Below, in pieces: positions 41,946 to 49,996 of a DNA stretch of 64,000 nt (position 1 is the stretch's first letter; each line of letters starts with the position of its first letter). The stretch spans positions 62,001 through 126,000 of the forward strand of contig JAHBSK010000002.1 in assembly GCA_019639175.1 (NCBI GenBank), read 5' to 3'. The position numbers and the translations under genes are program-made. The stretch is from Acidobacteriota bacterium. GTDB taxonomy: Bacteria > Acidobacteriota > Blastocatellia > Pyrinomonadales > Pyrinomonadaceae. The notes under the pieces were generated by a model that was given only the letters and a program-made list of their open reading frames with translations, made no database searches and had not been told where the DNA came from.

Positions 41946-42004
41946 CATTAAGGATACTTTCCTGCTCAAAAGTATCCTTAATGGCCTGACAAGGATACTT
42001 TATG
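41946..42004 (+). promoter_or_regulatory. 15-bp stem after capsid gene plus third repeat copy
   Basis: CATTAAGGATACTTT (41946-41960) pairs perfectly with AAAGTATCCTTAATG (41969-41983) over an eight-base loop; a third copy AAGGATACTTTATG lies at 41991-42004. No U-run follows, so it may be a processing or attenuation stem that lowers expression after the capsid gene, with the third copy able to compete for pairing. Confidence 0.6.
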
Positions 42005-42038
42005 ACCGCGCTACAGCGCTCATACTCCGAACAAAACT

Positions 42039-42428
42039 ATGGCTAATCCAGCAAACCTTACAATTACGCCGCTTGCCGCTAACGGAGCGGTTCTTCAGCC
42101 GGCAGTTCAGACGCTCGACACAAACGGGAACATTGAGATCGTCGGTGTCGGTTCCATGACAGATCGGTTGATCATCGAAGCGATCAACACAGATAACGCA
42201 GCCGCGACACTCACGTTCCAGGCCGGCGACAATCCGCCGTCGCACCGGCCGATCCCCCTTGTCGTTGCATTGGCAGCAACCGGAGATGGCGGCGGTGCTG
42301 ATAAGAAGATCATCGGGCCATTTGAGGCTGCAAGATTCGTCAAGGCTGACGGCAATATGGACGTAACATTGGACGGCACAACCCCGACAGTTACTCTTCG
42401 CATTTACCGGCTGCCGAAACAAGTTTGA
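42039..42428 (+). CDS. Probable head decoration or accessory protein
   Basis: 129 residues, Ala/Thr-rich, beta-rich (GNIEIVGVGSMTDRLIIEAI, VTLDGTTPTVTLRIYRL). Position after the capsid gene and the composition suggest a decoration or head-fibre protein. Not recognised by family. Confidence 0.55.
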   Translation: MANPANLTITPLAANGAVLQPAVQTLDTNGNIEIVGVGSMTDRLIIEAINTDNAAATLTFQAGDNPPSHRPIPLVVALAATGDGGGADKKIIGPFEAARFVKADGNMDVTLDGTTPTVTLRIYRLPKQV

Positions 42429-42434
42429 CCACGT

Positions 42435-42508
42435 AGGCGGCAAGGCTAGGCGATTCCTTATATTTTTATCAAGAATTGCTCCTCAAATGGCCGCCTCTTC
42501 ATTTTTTA
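42435..42508 (+). terminator. Terminator-like hairpin before 42512
   Basis: AGGCGGC (42435-42441) pairs with GCCGCCT (42490-42496), followed within four bases by a run of T (TTCATTTTTTAATT). The loop is long (48 bases), so efficiency is doubtful. Confidence 0.4.
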
Positions 42509-42511
42509 ATT

Positions 42512-42910
42512 ATGACTACAAAATGGTTTCGACGATCTGACGGCGTTTTGTTCGCGGCTTCTGAAGGAAGCGCGACGTTCGAGCTTATGAACCGTGAAGG
42601 AGCGTTTGTCGAATGTGATGAGGAAGGCAATGATATTGATCCTTTCATAGAAAGCCTGATCGGCAAAAAATATGAAAGTAACGGTGACAGTGAGCAATCC
42701 GCTTCTGAACAAAGCGAAACGTCGGGAGATGTTGAGCCAAGTGGTTCAACAGAGCGCGGCGGAACTGGAGCGGAAGATCAAGGAAACGATGCTGCCGGAT
42801 ACGAGGAAAGAGAAGCCGACGGGTCTGACCTATCGAAAGAAAGCGATAACAAGACGAGCGTCAAAGAATCTTCCGCCGGGTCTAAGAAGACAAAAAGGAA
42901 CGAAAAATAA
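42512..42910 (+). CDS. Small head-region protein with acidic tail, overlaps the next gene by 239 bases
   Basis: 132 residues. A short domain (TKWFRRSDGVLFAASEGSAT, MNREGAFVECDEEGNDI) is followed by a long low-complexity Ser/Glu/Gly-rich C-terminus. The last 239 bases are shared in a different frame with the 42672 gene. Good leader position after the T-rich region. The disordered tail is what overprinting of a conserved partner would produce. Confidence 0.55.
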   Translation: MTTKWFRRSDGVLFAASEGSATFELMNREGAFVECDEEGNDIDPFIESLIGKKYESNGDSEQSASEQSETSGDVEPSGSTERGGTGAEDQGNDAAGYEEREADGSDLSKESDNKTSVKESSAGSKKTKRNEK

Positions 42911-43250
42911 GATTGTCGGATCGGAATTTCACCGAGCGTCTGCTCCCGGCCAAGCTCCGGCCGTCGATACCGGCAATCTTGTTGGATCGATCCGGGCGCA
43001 AAAGACCGGTGAAATGAGATCGACGGTCTCTTCTCACATGGAATATGCTCCGGCACTTGATAATGGAGCAAAGGCTCCGTCAACACGAAGCCGGCGGCGT
43101 TCCAGCCGATTTGTCGGGCCTATGGAGCGTTTAATGGGACCACATAGAGGCGGGATGGCGGCAAGGCCTTTCTTCAAAACAACAGCCGAAGCCTTCCGTC
43201 CTAAGTTCAAAAAGAACATTCAGGACGCTATCGCAAAATTGACCAAATGA
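42672..43250 (+). CDS. HK97 gp10-like head-tail/minor capsid protein
   Basis: 192 residues. Contains the gp10-family features SAPGQAPAVDTGNLVGSI, MEYAPALDNGA and GMAARPFFKTTAEAF in the usual order. N-terminal helix LLNKAKRREMLSQVVQQSAA overlaps the previous gene in another frame. No Shine-Dalgarno is visible; re-initiation or coupled translation is possible. Acts at the head-tail junction. Confidence 0.75.
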   Translation: MKVTVTVSNPLLNKAKRREMLSQVVQQSAAELERKIKETMLPDTRKEKPTGLTYRKKAITRRASKNLPPGLRRQKGTKNKIVGSEFHRASAPGQAPAVDTGNLVGSIRAQKTGEMRSTVSSHMEYAPALDNGAKAPSTRSRRRSSRFVGPMERLMGPHRGGMAARPFFKTTAEAFRPKFKKNIQDAIAKLTK

Positions 43251-43820
43251 ATGGCCTACGCCGATCTTAACCAACTAAAGGCTGACTATTTACCGGACAC
43301 CAATTCGGCACCGGAACTTACCGCTTTAGGCCGTATCTTGGACAACGTATCCGCCTTTGTTGATACCTATTGTCGGCGCCGGCCCGGTTACTTCAATCCC
43401 AGTCCCGCAGATCCGACAACGCGACGTGTTCGAGGCGAAGGGCAGCATTATTTACGTCTCCCTAAGCATATTCCGGGGTCAATAAGCTCAATAGCTCTAA
43501 ACGGCCAAACTTTGGATCCCGCGTCGTATTACGAATCAGATAAGAATGGTTGGATCTACGCCGAAGATACTGATTCCGGATTCAGTTCCGATCTTCAGTT
43601 TTATGAGGACCGGATCTATCTTGTCACAGCCCGTTGGGGTTACGCGGCGACGCCTCTGGATATTGGCGAAGCTGTGAGACAGACCGTTGTCCGTATCTGG
43701 GAAGCTCAGCGCGGCGTTCTTGGCGATGTGACACCGGACGGCTTTGTCATCGAACGTGTAATGCCGCCGTTTGCAAAGGAAGTGCTTGATAACTACAAGC
43801 GCCGAGAATTTGAGATCTAA
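43251..43820 (+). CDS. Head-tail connector protein
   Basis: 189 residues. LNQLKADYLPDTNSAPELTA and ILDNVSAFVDTYCRRRPGYF with a later EAVRQTVVRIWEAQRG follow the pattern of gp6-like head-tail adaptor proteins. Starts at the base after the gp10-like stop. Joins the portal to the tail. Confidence 0.75.
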   Translation: MAYADLNQLKADYLPDTNSAPELTALGRILDNVSAFVDTYCRRRPGYFNPSPADPTTRRVRGEGQHYLRLPKHIPGSISSIALNGQTLDPASYYESDKNGWIYAEDTDSGFSSDLQFYEDRIYLVTARWGYAATPLDIGEAVRQTVVRIWEAQRGVLGDVTPDGFVIERVMPPFAKEVLDNYKRREFEI

Positions 43821-43821
43821 A

Positions 43822-44310
43822 ATGCTGACCTCCGCAAAAGAACTGGAAATCCGAACATTCCTCGGAGCTAAGATCGCAGCCGTTACGGCAAGTTCCTTTA
43901 TCCGCCGGCCAATGATCGATTCAAAGCAAGATTGGGTGGCTCTGTTGGGCAAAACGAACATCGATGGTGAATACGAGATGCGTTATTGCACAGTAGATCT
44001 ACTTCAGTTCACTGACTCAGACGATGAAGGATGTGATGACGACCCGGTAGTAAACCTATTGTATCAGGTACACCTTTTTCACCAGTACAAGGAAGAACGG
44101 TCTGATGATTCAAATTCAACCGACAATTTTATTGCTGTTTTGTTGAATTTGAGAAATACGTTCCTCAACGCAAACAGATCGATCGGCGTCCTCGATGGTG
44201 CCGAAAGCCTACCGCTAATACAGTCCGGCTATATACTTTTGGGAGCGGATGCTCTCACAGGCACCTTCGGACACTCGGTTGACCTGCAGCTTCCAGTCGA
44301 GATCAGATGA
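43822..44310 (+). CDS. Neck or tail terminator-like protein
   Basis: 162 residues from ATGCTGACC at 43822. Mixed alpha/beta with YEMRYCTVDLLQFTDSDDE and a C-terminal LQLPVEIR. Placement between connector and tail tube suggests a tail completion/terminator protein. Family not recognised. Confidence 0.6.
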   Translation: MLTSAKELEIRTFLGAKIAAVTASSFIRRPMIDSKQDWVALLGKTNIDGEYEMRYCTVDLLQFTDSDDEGCDDDPVVNLLYQVHLFHQYKEERSDDSNSTDNFIAVLLNLRNTFLNANRSIGVLDGAESLPLIQSGYILLGADALTGTFGHSVDLQLPVEIR

Positions 44311-44528
44311 AAAAGAAAAAACATAGAGATCCTCTGACCGAGCCGTCTATACCGAATATTGCCTTTGTTGGAGCAAAGGACGGACGCGAACCGGTTGAAT
44401 CGATCAGTGATGCGGATTTAACTATAGTTCTGCCTAAAGATCAATCAAGGCCGTTCTTTCACAAAGAGGCGGTCCGTATTTGCCGGCTTCTGCCCTGGCT
44501 CTACAAACCGGTCGAACCAAAAGGCTGA
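44307..44528 (+). CDS. Small head-tail region protein
   Basis: 73 residues with a very basic start (KKKKHRDPLTE); ATGA overlap with the preceding gene. Unknown function; position suggests tail assembly. Confidence 0.6.
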   Translation: MKKKKHRDPLTEPSIPNIAFVGAKDGREPVESISDADLTIVLPKDQSRPFFHKEAVRICRLLPWLYKPVEPKG

Positions 44529-44543
44529 CCATCCCACTGAAAT

Positions 44544-46214
44544 ATGGCCTATAATCCTCAACGTCTCAAGAAAGCATTTTATTCATTCAGCGAGATCTTT
44601 AAGCGGCAAACCGGATTCGGAACGCCGCTTGCGGATGCCGATCTGGACACACGTCACAATTGCACTGTCGAGTTTGAAGATGTCGTCGAAACTGAAACGA
44701 TCTACGATTGCTCAGATGAAGACATCTTTGATGAAGAAGTTCTTTCGCAACTCAAGCGCGTAACTATTACCTACTCGACGATCACGCCGCAAATACTTTT
44801 TGGATGGATCGCCGGACTCCTCGGGGCCGTGACGGCGCCAACAGGTAATTCCGCGAATGAGGTTCAGACACTGACCCGGAACGGAACTGTTTCCTCCGGC
44901 GATTTCGATCTTGAACTTGAATTCGAGGGTAAGACATTTACAGCCGATGATATTCCCTACAATTCAACCCAATCCCAGATCGAATCTGCCTTGATCGCTG
45001 CTGGATTTAACCCGGGCGATGTCACAGTTGAATCGGGGGTTCAGCAAATAGAAACCTTAACGATTGGGGGAACAGCGAATGAGAGTGAGGATCTGGAGTT
45101 TGTCGTGACAGCTGACGGGATGCCAAACAGCCCGAAAACGCTGCAAGTTGCCATTGCCGATACGGATACAGCAGCCATCGCGGCCGGAAAGGCCCGCGCA
45201 GCTATGATCGCCGATCCCGACATAGGCCATCCTACGACCGGATTCTTCGAGATCTCGGGAGCCGCTGCGGACGTTGTCTTTACTGCCAAGACCGCAGCCG
45301 CAAACGACGGCACAATGGCGATCACCTATGAGAATGCCCACGGCATGACCGGCGGCACTTCCGCCAACACACAGGCGGGCGTTGCGATCAACGACTGGTC
45401 AGGAGGTATGAGGCTGAACTTCGACGGCACATACGCAAAGACCGAGATGCCGCTTTTCAATGTGAACAGTGCCGGTATAACCGGAGGTGGTACAGTCGAG
45501 ATCGCAGAAACCGTTAAAGGTGGAAATAATTACCATGCAGCAACACGTTCAACTGACGACAAGTTGCCGAAATTTTGCATGGGAAGCGGCTATGAGGGAA
45601 ACACGACCAATCCCAAAAAATACCGGGATCTTGTTGTTGAATCGGTTTCCACCGTCGGCAACCGACGCGGGAATGTGACGGCAACGGTTGTGCTTTTAGG
45701 TCGCTTTACGCCGGCATCAATGGCAGCTTACGATATTCCGGATTGTGCCAATCTTCCGGCACTCAAAGGCCGAGATTGTAAGATCAAAGTCAATGGTGTG
45801 TATCTGCACGAAGAATTCTGGTCAGGGACCGCGACTTTCAGTAATGCCACTCCTACAGGCGAAGACGCCTTTCCATTTGACGATATCGAGGTCGGGGACC
45901 TTGAGCGTGGCGACAGGCCCACATATCCGATCGGCCTGCAGATCCTGGGCAGCGAGGGTGATACGATCGGCGAGATATGCCGTCTGCGTCAAAAGGTTCC
46001 GGTAGAGTTCCATTACGGAAAGCCTGGCAATCGAGCATCCGTGATCCTGCCGAATGTGCAATTCAAGTTCGCATCAAACCCGCGCACTTTCGTCGGGGAG
46101 CGAAATCGATCAGCTCATAATATTGATGCCGTTCCACACAAGGATGCGGTATTAAAGACTCCGCTGAGAGCCGAGGCATATTTAGACCAGGCGACCGCAT
46201 TCCTGTCCACATAA
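44544..46214 (+). CDS. Major tail tube protein with inserted domains
   Basis: 556 residues, longer than a simple tail tube (about 200-300). The N- and C-terminal parts are tail-tube-like (VEFEDVVETETIYDCSDED; YPIGLQILGSEGDTIGEICR). The middle (about 110-285) has beta-sandwich-type domains rich in Thr, Gly and Ala, which could decorate the tail surface. Precedes the tail chaperone gene, the standard order. Confidence 0.7.
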   Translation: MAYNPQRLKKAFYSFSEIFKRQTGFGTPLADADLDTRHNCTVEFEDVVETETIYDCSDEDIFDEEVLSQLKRVTITYSTITPQILFGWIAGLLGAVTAPTGNSANEVQTLTRNGTVSSGDFDLELEFEGKTFTADDIPYNSTQSQIESALIAAGFNPGDVTVESGVQQIETLTIGGTANESEDLEFVVTADGMPNSPKTLQVAIADTDTAAIAAGKARAAMIADPDIGHPTTGFFEISGAAADVVFTAKTAAANDGTMAITYENAHGMTGGTSANTQAGVAINDWSGGMRLNFDGTYAKTEMPLFNVNSAGITGGGTVEIAETVKGGNNYHAATRSTDDKLPKFCMGSGYEGNTTNPKKYRDLVVESVSTVGNRRGNVTATVVLLGRFTPASMAAYDIPDCANLPALKGRDCKIKVNGVYLHEEFWSGTATFSNATPTGEDAFPFDDIEVGDLERGDRPTYPIGLQILGSEGDTIGEICRLRQKVPVEFHYGKPGNRASVILPNVQFKFASNPRTFVGERNRSAHNIDAVPHKDAVLKTPLRAEAYLDQATAFLST

Positions 46215-46235
46215 ACAGGTACATCACCATTGAAG

Positions 46236-46272
46236 AAAAAGCGTCGGCTTCATTTAAGTCAGCGCTTTTTTT
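46236..46272 (+). terminator. Rho-independent terminator after tail tube gene
   Basis: AAAAAGCG (46236-46243) pairs with CGCTTTTT (46263-46270), with a T-run extending to 46272. It lies 22 bases before the chaperone ATG, so chaperone levels are likely reduced relative to the tube. Confidence 0.75.
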
Positions 46273-46294
46273 CTTTTCGCTAAAATAATCCGAT

Positions 46295-46675
46295 ATGACA
46301 GATGAGACGCTTAAGATCACCGTCACTTTCGGAAAACCCTACACATTCTTTTTGCGAATGATCAGCATTGCTGAAGAAAACAAACTTCGACAAAAATCCT
46401 TTGGTCTATCAGATGATGAGCGTGCAGAAAAAGAATATGATATCAATGTGCAGATGCTTAAAGATCTAAGTACAGACGGTCCTTACGGCCTGTTCGATCC
46501 GAGACCTGAAAACCTTCCGGCAAACGATGAAACGGCTTACGCAGATTCGTTCACAACGCCGGCTGAGAGGATTACTGCATTTTTTGCTGAACGAACGATA
46601 CTCAAAGAGCGCATAGCATTTTATGCAGTCCGAAGTTACTTCGTAAGGCTCCAGCCATCAGAAAGTTTTTTATAG
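46295..46675 (+). CDS. Tail assembly chaperone, short (G-type) product
   Basis: 126 residues ending at a TAG immediately after a slippery site. Acidic, helical (TTPAERITAFFAERTILKER). Equivalent by position to lambda gpG: tail-tube gene upstream, shift to a longer product downstream. See the 46672-47031 entry for the shifted extension. Confidence 0.75.
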   Translation: MTDETLKITVTFGKPYTFFLRMISIAEENKLRQKSFGLSDDERAEKEYDINVQMLKDLSTDGPYGLFDPRPENLPANDETAYADSFTTPAERITAFFAERTILKERIAFYAVRSYFVRLQPSESFL

Positions 46676-47031
46676 CCTTCCGGGCGGCCGTTCGGCAGTT
46701 TCTCTATTACTCGAGACATCTAAGTGAACTGCCGCCGGAATATGACGATTGTCCGGGTATCTGTAATGCCGGACATGAACCGTCGGAATGTGAAGAGTGT
46801 CCGGTAAAGGAAGCTCGCGCAGATCTTGAAGAAACCCTGACAGAAGATCTCAGGGAAAACTACAAATACTCTGTTGGCAATCTCCTAGGTTCGGTTGTTG
46901 ATATTTTCAAGCTCGAGGAAACTGACCCGAGCAGCTGGACTATCACAACAGACCGTCTTATAACAATTCTCAAAAACGAACGCAGACGGCTAAAAAGAAT
47001 TGAAGAGATGAATGCGAAAGCCGGAAGCTAA
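46672..47031 (+). CDS. Tail chaperone extension made by -1 frameshift (T-type part)
   Basis: Frame 0 ends in AG-T-TTT-TTA-TAG, where 46666-46672 is the heptamer TTTTTTA, read as T TTT TTA. After a one-base slip the -1 frame continues without a stop as ATA GCC TTC and on to TAA at 47029-47031, adding 119 residues (245 in all). The added part starts IAFRAAVRQFLYYSRHLSEL and has a Cys/His-rich patch (CNAGHEPSECEECPVKE). No start codon of its own was identified. This is the usual siphovirus G/GT arrangement. Confidence 0.85.
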   Translation: MAFRAAVRQFLYYSRHLSELPPEYDDCPGICNAGHEPSECEECPVKEARADLEETLTEDLRENYKYSVGNLLGSVVDIFKLEETDPSSWTITTDRLITILKNERRRLKRIEEMNAKAGS

Positions 47032-47056
47032 GGGGCAGGCTAAGGGGATTGACAAA

Positions 47057-47090
47057 ATGGGCGTTCCGGCAAAATTGCTGAAACGCCCAT
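47057..47090. terminator. Bidirectional terminator at right end of prophage B
   Basis: ATGGGCGTT (47057-47065) pairs with AACGCCCAT (47082-47090). On the minus strand the stem is followed by TTTTGTC, giving a terminator for the tRNA-Thr transcript; on the plus strand it ends the tail-chaperone unit less clearly. The tRNA 3' end is six bases away. Confidence 0.6.
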
Positions 47091-47096
47091 AAATAC

Positions 47097-47172
<76 letters not shown>

Positions 47173-47386
47173 TTTTGTGCCTTAAGCACGAACGAAAATA
47201 CTAGCAAAACGGTGTGGTTCAAGGCAAGTCAGGATGGCATAGGTAAAGTCCGGCGAGGCGTCGAGCAAGTCGTGAAAGCGGAATGTCTTACAAAGAAAGT
47301 TAACAGGTGGAACGATGAACAAAGTAAGTGTCTGGCAGCAGGAGTGAATGTCCAATAACAGGAGTAAATGTCTAACGACAGGAATG

Positions 47387-47568
47387 TTTAAACCGAATTA
47401 AGCATTAGAAACGCCATGGCAAAAGGCCGAACCGACCTAACAGTTAATAGTCATACAGTTTGCAGTTATTAGTTTTTTTAACTGATAACCAAAAACTGAC
47501 CAACTATTAACTGTTAGAAACCAAAATAGATCGGACTGATCTGCTGCATTTTGGACTTTGGGTTCTCT
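47387..47568 (+). repeat. MITE-like repeat, copy 1
   Basis: About 182 bases that match 56935-57116 in inverted orientation at roughly four positions in five by eye. The core contains a perfect 15-base inverted repeat: CTAACAGTTAATAGT (47437-47451) with ACTATTAACTGTTAG (47503-47517). It contains no coding capacity. Two copies in opposite orientation flank the pgsA-ilv block. Confidence 0.8.
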
Positions 47569-47706
47569 AAGGCGGGAGATGGGTTAAATAAAGGGAATGT
47601 CAGGGAGATGAAATGCCGTACATCAGAAATAAAGAGCAAAAGGAATGATGTGATCGAAAAGAAACGCGGCCTTGTGTTAATAAAAGTTCAACATTGCAAA
47701 AATATC

Positions 47707-47736
47707 TTGACCATAGACGGATCAGAAAGTTATAAT
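47707..47736 (+). promoter_or_regulatory. Sigma70-type promoter for 47854 gene
   Basis: TTGACC (47707-47712), 18-base spacer, TATAAT (47731-47736). The gene start lies about 110 bases downstream. Confidence 0.7.
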
Positions 47737-47853
47737 CACACATAGTGCTTTTTATGGCACGGCCTATCCTATTTACTCGCCTGCGATACCAACTCGGTGG
47801 GTCCGGATCAAAGCATTTCAGCTTTTATAAAGTTAAGAAAAAAGGAGAAAATT

Positions 47854-48807
47854 GTGAGCTTTACAAAGATCTTTAAGAAAGGCGTCACCGCTATCTCGGC
47901 CTTTGGAATTTCCTCTGTGCTGTTAGTTTCAGCCGCTGACGGACAGCAGATGTCGCATCGGCTTGATGTCGCGGCGGGAAACAATCTCTATTGTGCCGGC
48001 TATGTACAGACATCGCCTATCGACACCAGCCGAACCGTCATCGGCGGTTTTAATGAGCAGGACGGTTTTCTCTATGCCGAGAACGATGAGATTTACGTCA
48101 ATGCCGGTGCCAATCGCGGTGTAAAAGAGGGCGACCTTATGTCGGTCGTGCGTCCTCGCGGACAGGTAAGCACGCGTTGGAGCAACAAGAACGGCCTCGG
48201 TTTTTACGTTCAGGAAGTAGGTGTTGTAGAGGTTGTCCGCGTCAAAACCGAATACTCAGTTGTTCGGGCCAAAACGTCCTGCGACACGTTCCTTTTAGGT
48301 GATCTCGTCCGTCCGTATCAAGAGCGGACAAGCCCCGAATATGCCAAGCGGGCTGAACTTGACCGCTTTGCCGATCCTACCGGAAAGGCTCGCGGCCGCG
48401 TTTTCATGGCACGCGACAATCAGCAGATGGTCACGCGCGATCAGATCGTTTATGTTGACCTCGGAGCCGAAGATAATGTCAGAACAGGCGATTATCTGAC
48501 GTTCTATCGCCCGCTCGGCAAAGGAAATCTTTTCCACGGCCCGCCGGAATCAGCCAGCGCCCGAAGCTATGGTTACAGCAGCCTCACCTATCGCGGCGGC
48601 AAATTTTCAAACCAGACACCGCGTAAATCAGGCGAGCAGGCCCGCGGCCGCGTTGTGACGTCCCAGAAAGCAAAAGAGGGCCGTCCCGAAATCCGCAAGG
48701 TCGTTGGTGAAGGAATGATCGTCAATGTAAAGGAAAGAACGGCGACGGTCGTCATAACCAGAACGGTTCAGGAGATCCATACCGGAGACTGGGTAGAAGT
48801 TCAGTAG
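47854..48807 (+). CDS. Exported protein with repeated SH3-like/FlgT-C-like segments
   Basis: 317 residues from a GTG behind AAAGGAGAAA. Signal peptide (VTAISAFGISSVLLVSAADG). The mature part has three similar strand-turn units with GDLMSVVRPRG, TGDYLTFYRPLG and TGDWVEV, the pattern of small beta-barrels such as FlgT-C-like domains. Cell-envelope role likely; exact function unknown. An in-frame ATG at 47797 is less likely because it lacks a ribosome-binding site. Confidence 0.7.
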   Translation: MSFTKIFKKGVTAISAFGISSVLLVSAADGQQMSHRLDVAAGNNLYCAGYVQTSPIDTSRTVIGGFNEQDGFLYAENDEIYVNAGANRGVKEGDLMSVVRPRGQVSTRWSNKNGLGFYVQEVGVVEVVRVKTEYSVVRAKTSCDTFLLGDLVRPYQERTSPEYAKRAELDRFADPTGKARGRVFMARDNQQMVTRDQIVYVDLGAEDNVRTGDYLTFYRPLGKGNLFHGPPESASARSYGYSSLTYRGGKFSNQTPRKSGEQARGRVVTSQKAKEGRPEIRKVVGEGMIVNVKERTATVVITRTVQEIHTGDWVEVQ

Positions 48808-48828
48808 CTTTTGACTCAGCGTTTCATT

Positions 48829-48866
48829 TTGGCCGGCGTCCAAACAGGGCGTCGGCCTTTTTTATT
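48829..48866 (+). terminator. Terminator between 47854 gene and pgsA
   Basis: GGCCG (48831-48835) and CGGCC (48853-48857), with extra pairs between, followed by TTTTTT at 48858-48863. The genes on either side converge, so it may serve mainly the plus-strand transcript. Confidence 0.7.
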
Positions 48867-49545
48867 AAATATCTTTCTGTGCCTTGTTCCTGAAAAAATA
48901 CGAAAGGTAATCGTACAAAGACCAAAGGGCCATTATCACAGCCACCCAAAGTCCCGCCCGCCCGACAAGATAGCCAAAAACCTTCCAATCGTTCGATGTC
49001 AGCGAAAATCCGGCAAGATTGGCAAAGGCCGTCCGAACTTCCTCGACCTCCCAGAACGTCAAAAAAGGATAATCCAGGCCGAAATTGGAAACGGGCGGAT
49101 TGCCGTTCGCCGCCGCTATCAGCAGTGCGACTATGGCAACGCATTGCGCCCACATCTTTATCTTGCCCGACATTTGCGCCTGAATGATGATGCCTTCTGA
49201 CGCGGCGACCGAACGCAGTCCGGTGACGATAAATTCACGCCCGAGGATTATCACAACCGCCCATGACGGCGCGAGATGTTTTTCGACGAGTACGATCAAC
49301 GCAGCCGAGACGAGCAATTTATCGGCGATAGGGTCAAGAAATTTTCCAAGCGTCGAGACCTGATCTCTTTTTCGGGCAAGGTGTCCGTCAAGGATGTCGG
49401 TCAGGGCCGCAGCCAGAAAAATGATGATCGCCAGGGCGTATCCGCTGATGCCGAGCCATTTTTCAGCCACAGGTGTAAGCAGCGCCACGACCAGAAGCGG
49501 GACGACCAGTATCCTTGCAAGAGTCAGGTAATTTGGCAGATTCAC
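48865..49545 (-). CDS. pgsA: CDP-diacylglycerol-glycerol-3-phosphate 3-phosphatidyltransferase
   Basis: 226 residues from a GTG (NLPNYLTLARI follows directly). The CDP-alcohol phosphotransferase signature is complete: DILDGHLAR, then GKFLDPIADK. Several membrane helices surround it, with an unusual 30-residue loop (NGNPPVSNFGLDYPFLTFWE) before the last two. Makes phosphatidylglycerol phosphate, the first step to phosphatidylglycerol and cardiolipin. Start is uncertain; an earlier in-frame start would add a long non-conserved N-terminus. Confidence 0.9.
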   Translation of the reverse strand: MNLPNYLTLARILVVPLLVVALLTPVAEKWLGISGYALAIIIFLAAALTDILDGHLARKRDQVSTLGKFLDPIADKLLVSAALIVLVEKHLAPSWAVVIILGREFIVTGLRSVAASEGIIIQAQMSGKIKMWAQCVAIVALLIAAANGNPPVSNFGLDYPFLTFWEVEEVRTAFANLAGFSLTSNDWKVFGYLVGRAGLWVAVIMALWSLYDYLSYFFRNKAQKDI

Positions 49546-49724
49546 GGTTTTTACGATCAAGAAAAGTTTAGGCTCTATATCGATAAACTTCAAGGCGGCT
49601 TTCCATCTATAAGGCTGCGGCCAATGCGGCTCACTTTTTGGGGCTGATTCCGGGGCTTTTGCGGAGACTTGTATTTGTTTGCAGAACGGGCAAAAAAAAA
49701 TCTGAGAAAAAATTGCCGACATAG

Positions 49725-49751
49725 TTGACAAGGATAAGAGAATATTATAAT
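49725..49751 (+). promoter_or_regulatory. Promoter of the ilv operon
   Basis: TTGACA at 49725-49730 and TATAAT at 49746-49751, both perfect consensus but with a short 15-base spacer. Transcription would start about 45 bases before the leader peptide ATG at 49801. Confidence 0.6.
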
Positions 49752-49800
49752 CTCCAGATATTGAAAACTTTCTGTAATACATGATAATGAAAGATTTTCA

Positions 49801-49914
49801 ATGAATACCGGCATGAAGGATACAAATAACATCAACGGTGCAGAACTTCTCGGCGTGGTGTCAGTGTATTCCAACATCCTCATCAGCGCGATTATTATCC
49901 GTTTGGAAAAATGA
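49801..49914 (+). CDS. ilv leader peptide (attenuation)
   Basis: 37 codons. The C-terminal half is packed with branched-chain codons: LLGVVSVYSNILISAIIIRL holds four Leu, three Val and five Ile. The stop is TGA at 49912-49914, inside segment 2 of the RNA structure. Starvation for Ile, Leu or Val should stall the ribosome there. No strong Shine-Dalgarno; GAAAG lies upstream. The class is established (ilv, leu and trp leaders); this example is inferred from sequence. Confidence 0.8.
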   Translation: MNTGMKDTNNINGAELLGVVSVYSNILISAIIIRLEK

Positions 49915-49975
49915 TGGCGCTCAGATTATTTTGGGATCAGGAAGGCCATCATCGGAGCTAACGGTGATGGCCTTT
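49882..49975 (+). promoter_or_regulatory. ilv attenuator: alternative RNA stems
   Basis: Three competing stems can be read. 1:2 pairs AGCGC in the Ser-Ala codons of the leader with GCGCT after its stop. 2:3 pairs ATGATGGC (49911-49918) perfectly with GCCATCAT (49945-49952). 3:4 pairs AAGGCCATCA (49942-49951) perfectly with TGATGGCCTT (49965-49974). The 3:4 hairpin is followed by only TTT, so it may need help to terminate or may act by occluding the ilvB start region. Confidence 0.7.
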
Positions 49976-49996
49976 CGACATTACAGGGACAGTAGT

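Larger units (their letters stand above)
47173..47853. other. Intergenic region with promoters and repeats
   Basis: No gene was recognised here. A weak minus-strand promoter for the tRNA is possible (TTGCCT / TAGTAT with 18 bases between, 47198-47227). A 20-bp sequence repeats about 2.5 times at 47338-47388 (ACAGGAGTAAATGTC-type units). A MITE-like repeat follows at 47387-47568, then a plus-strand promoter at 47707-47736 for the exported-protein gene. Confidence 0.5.
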
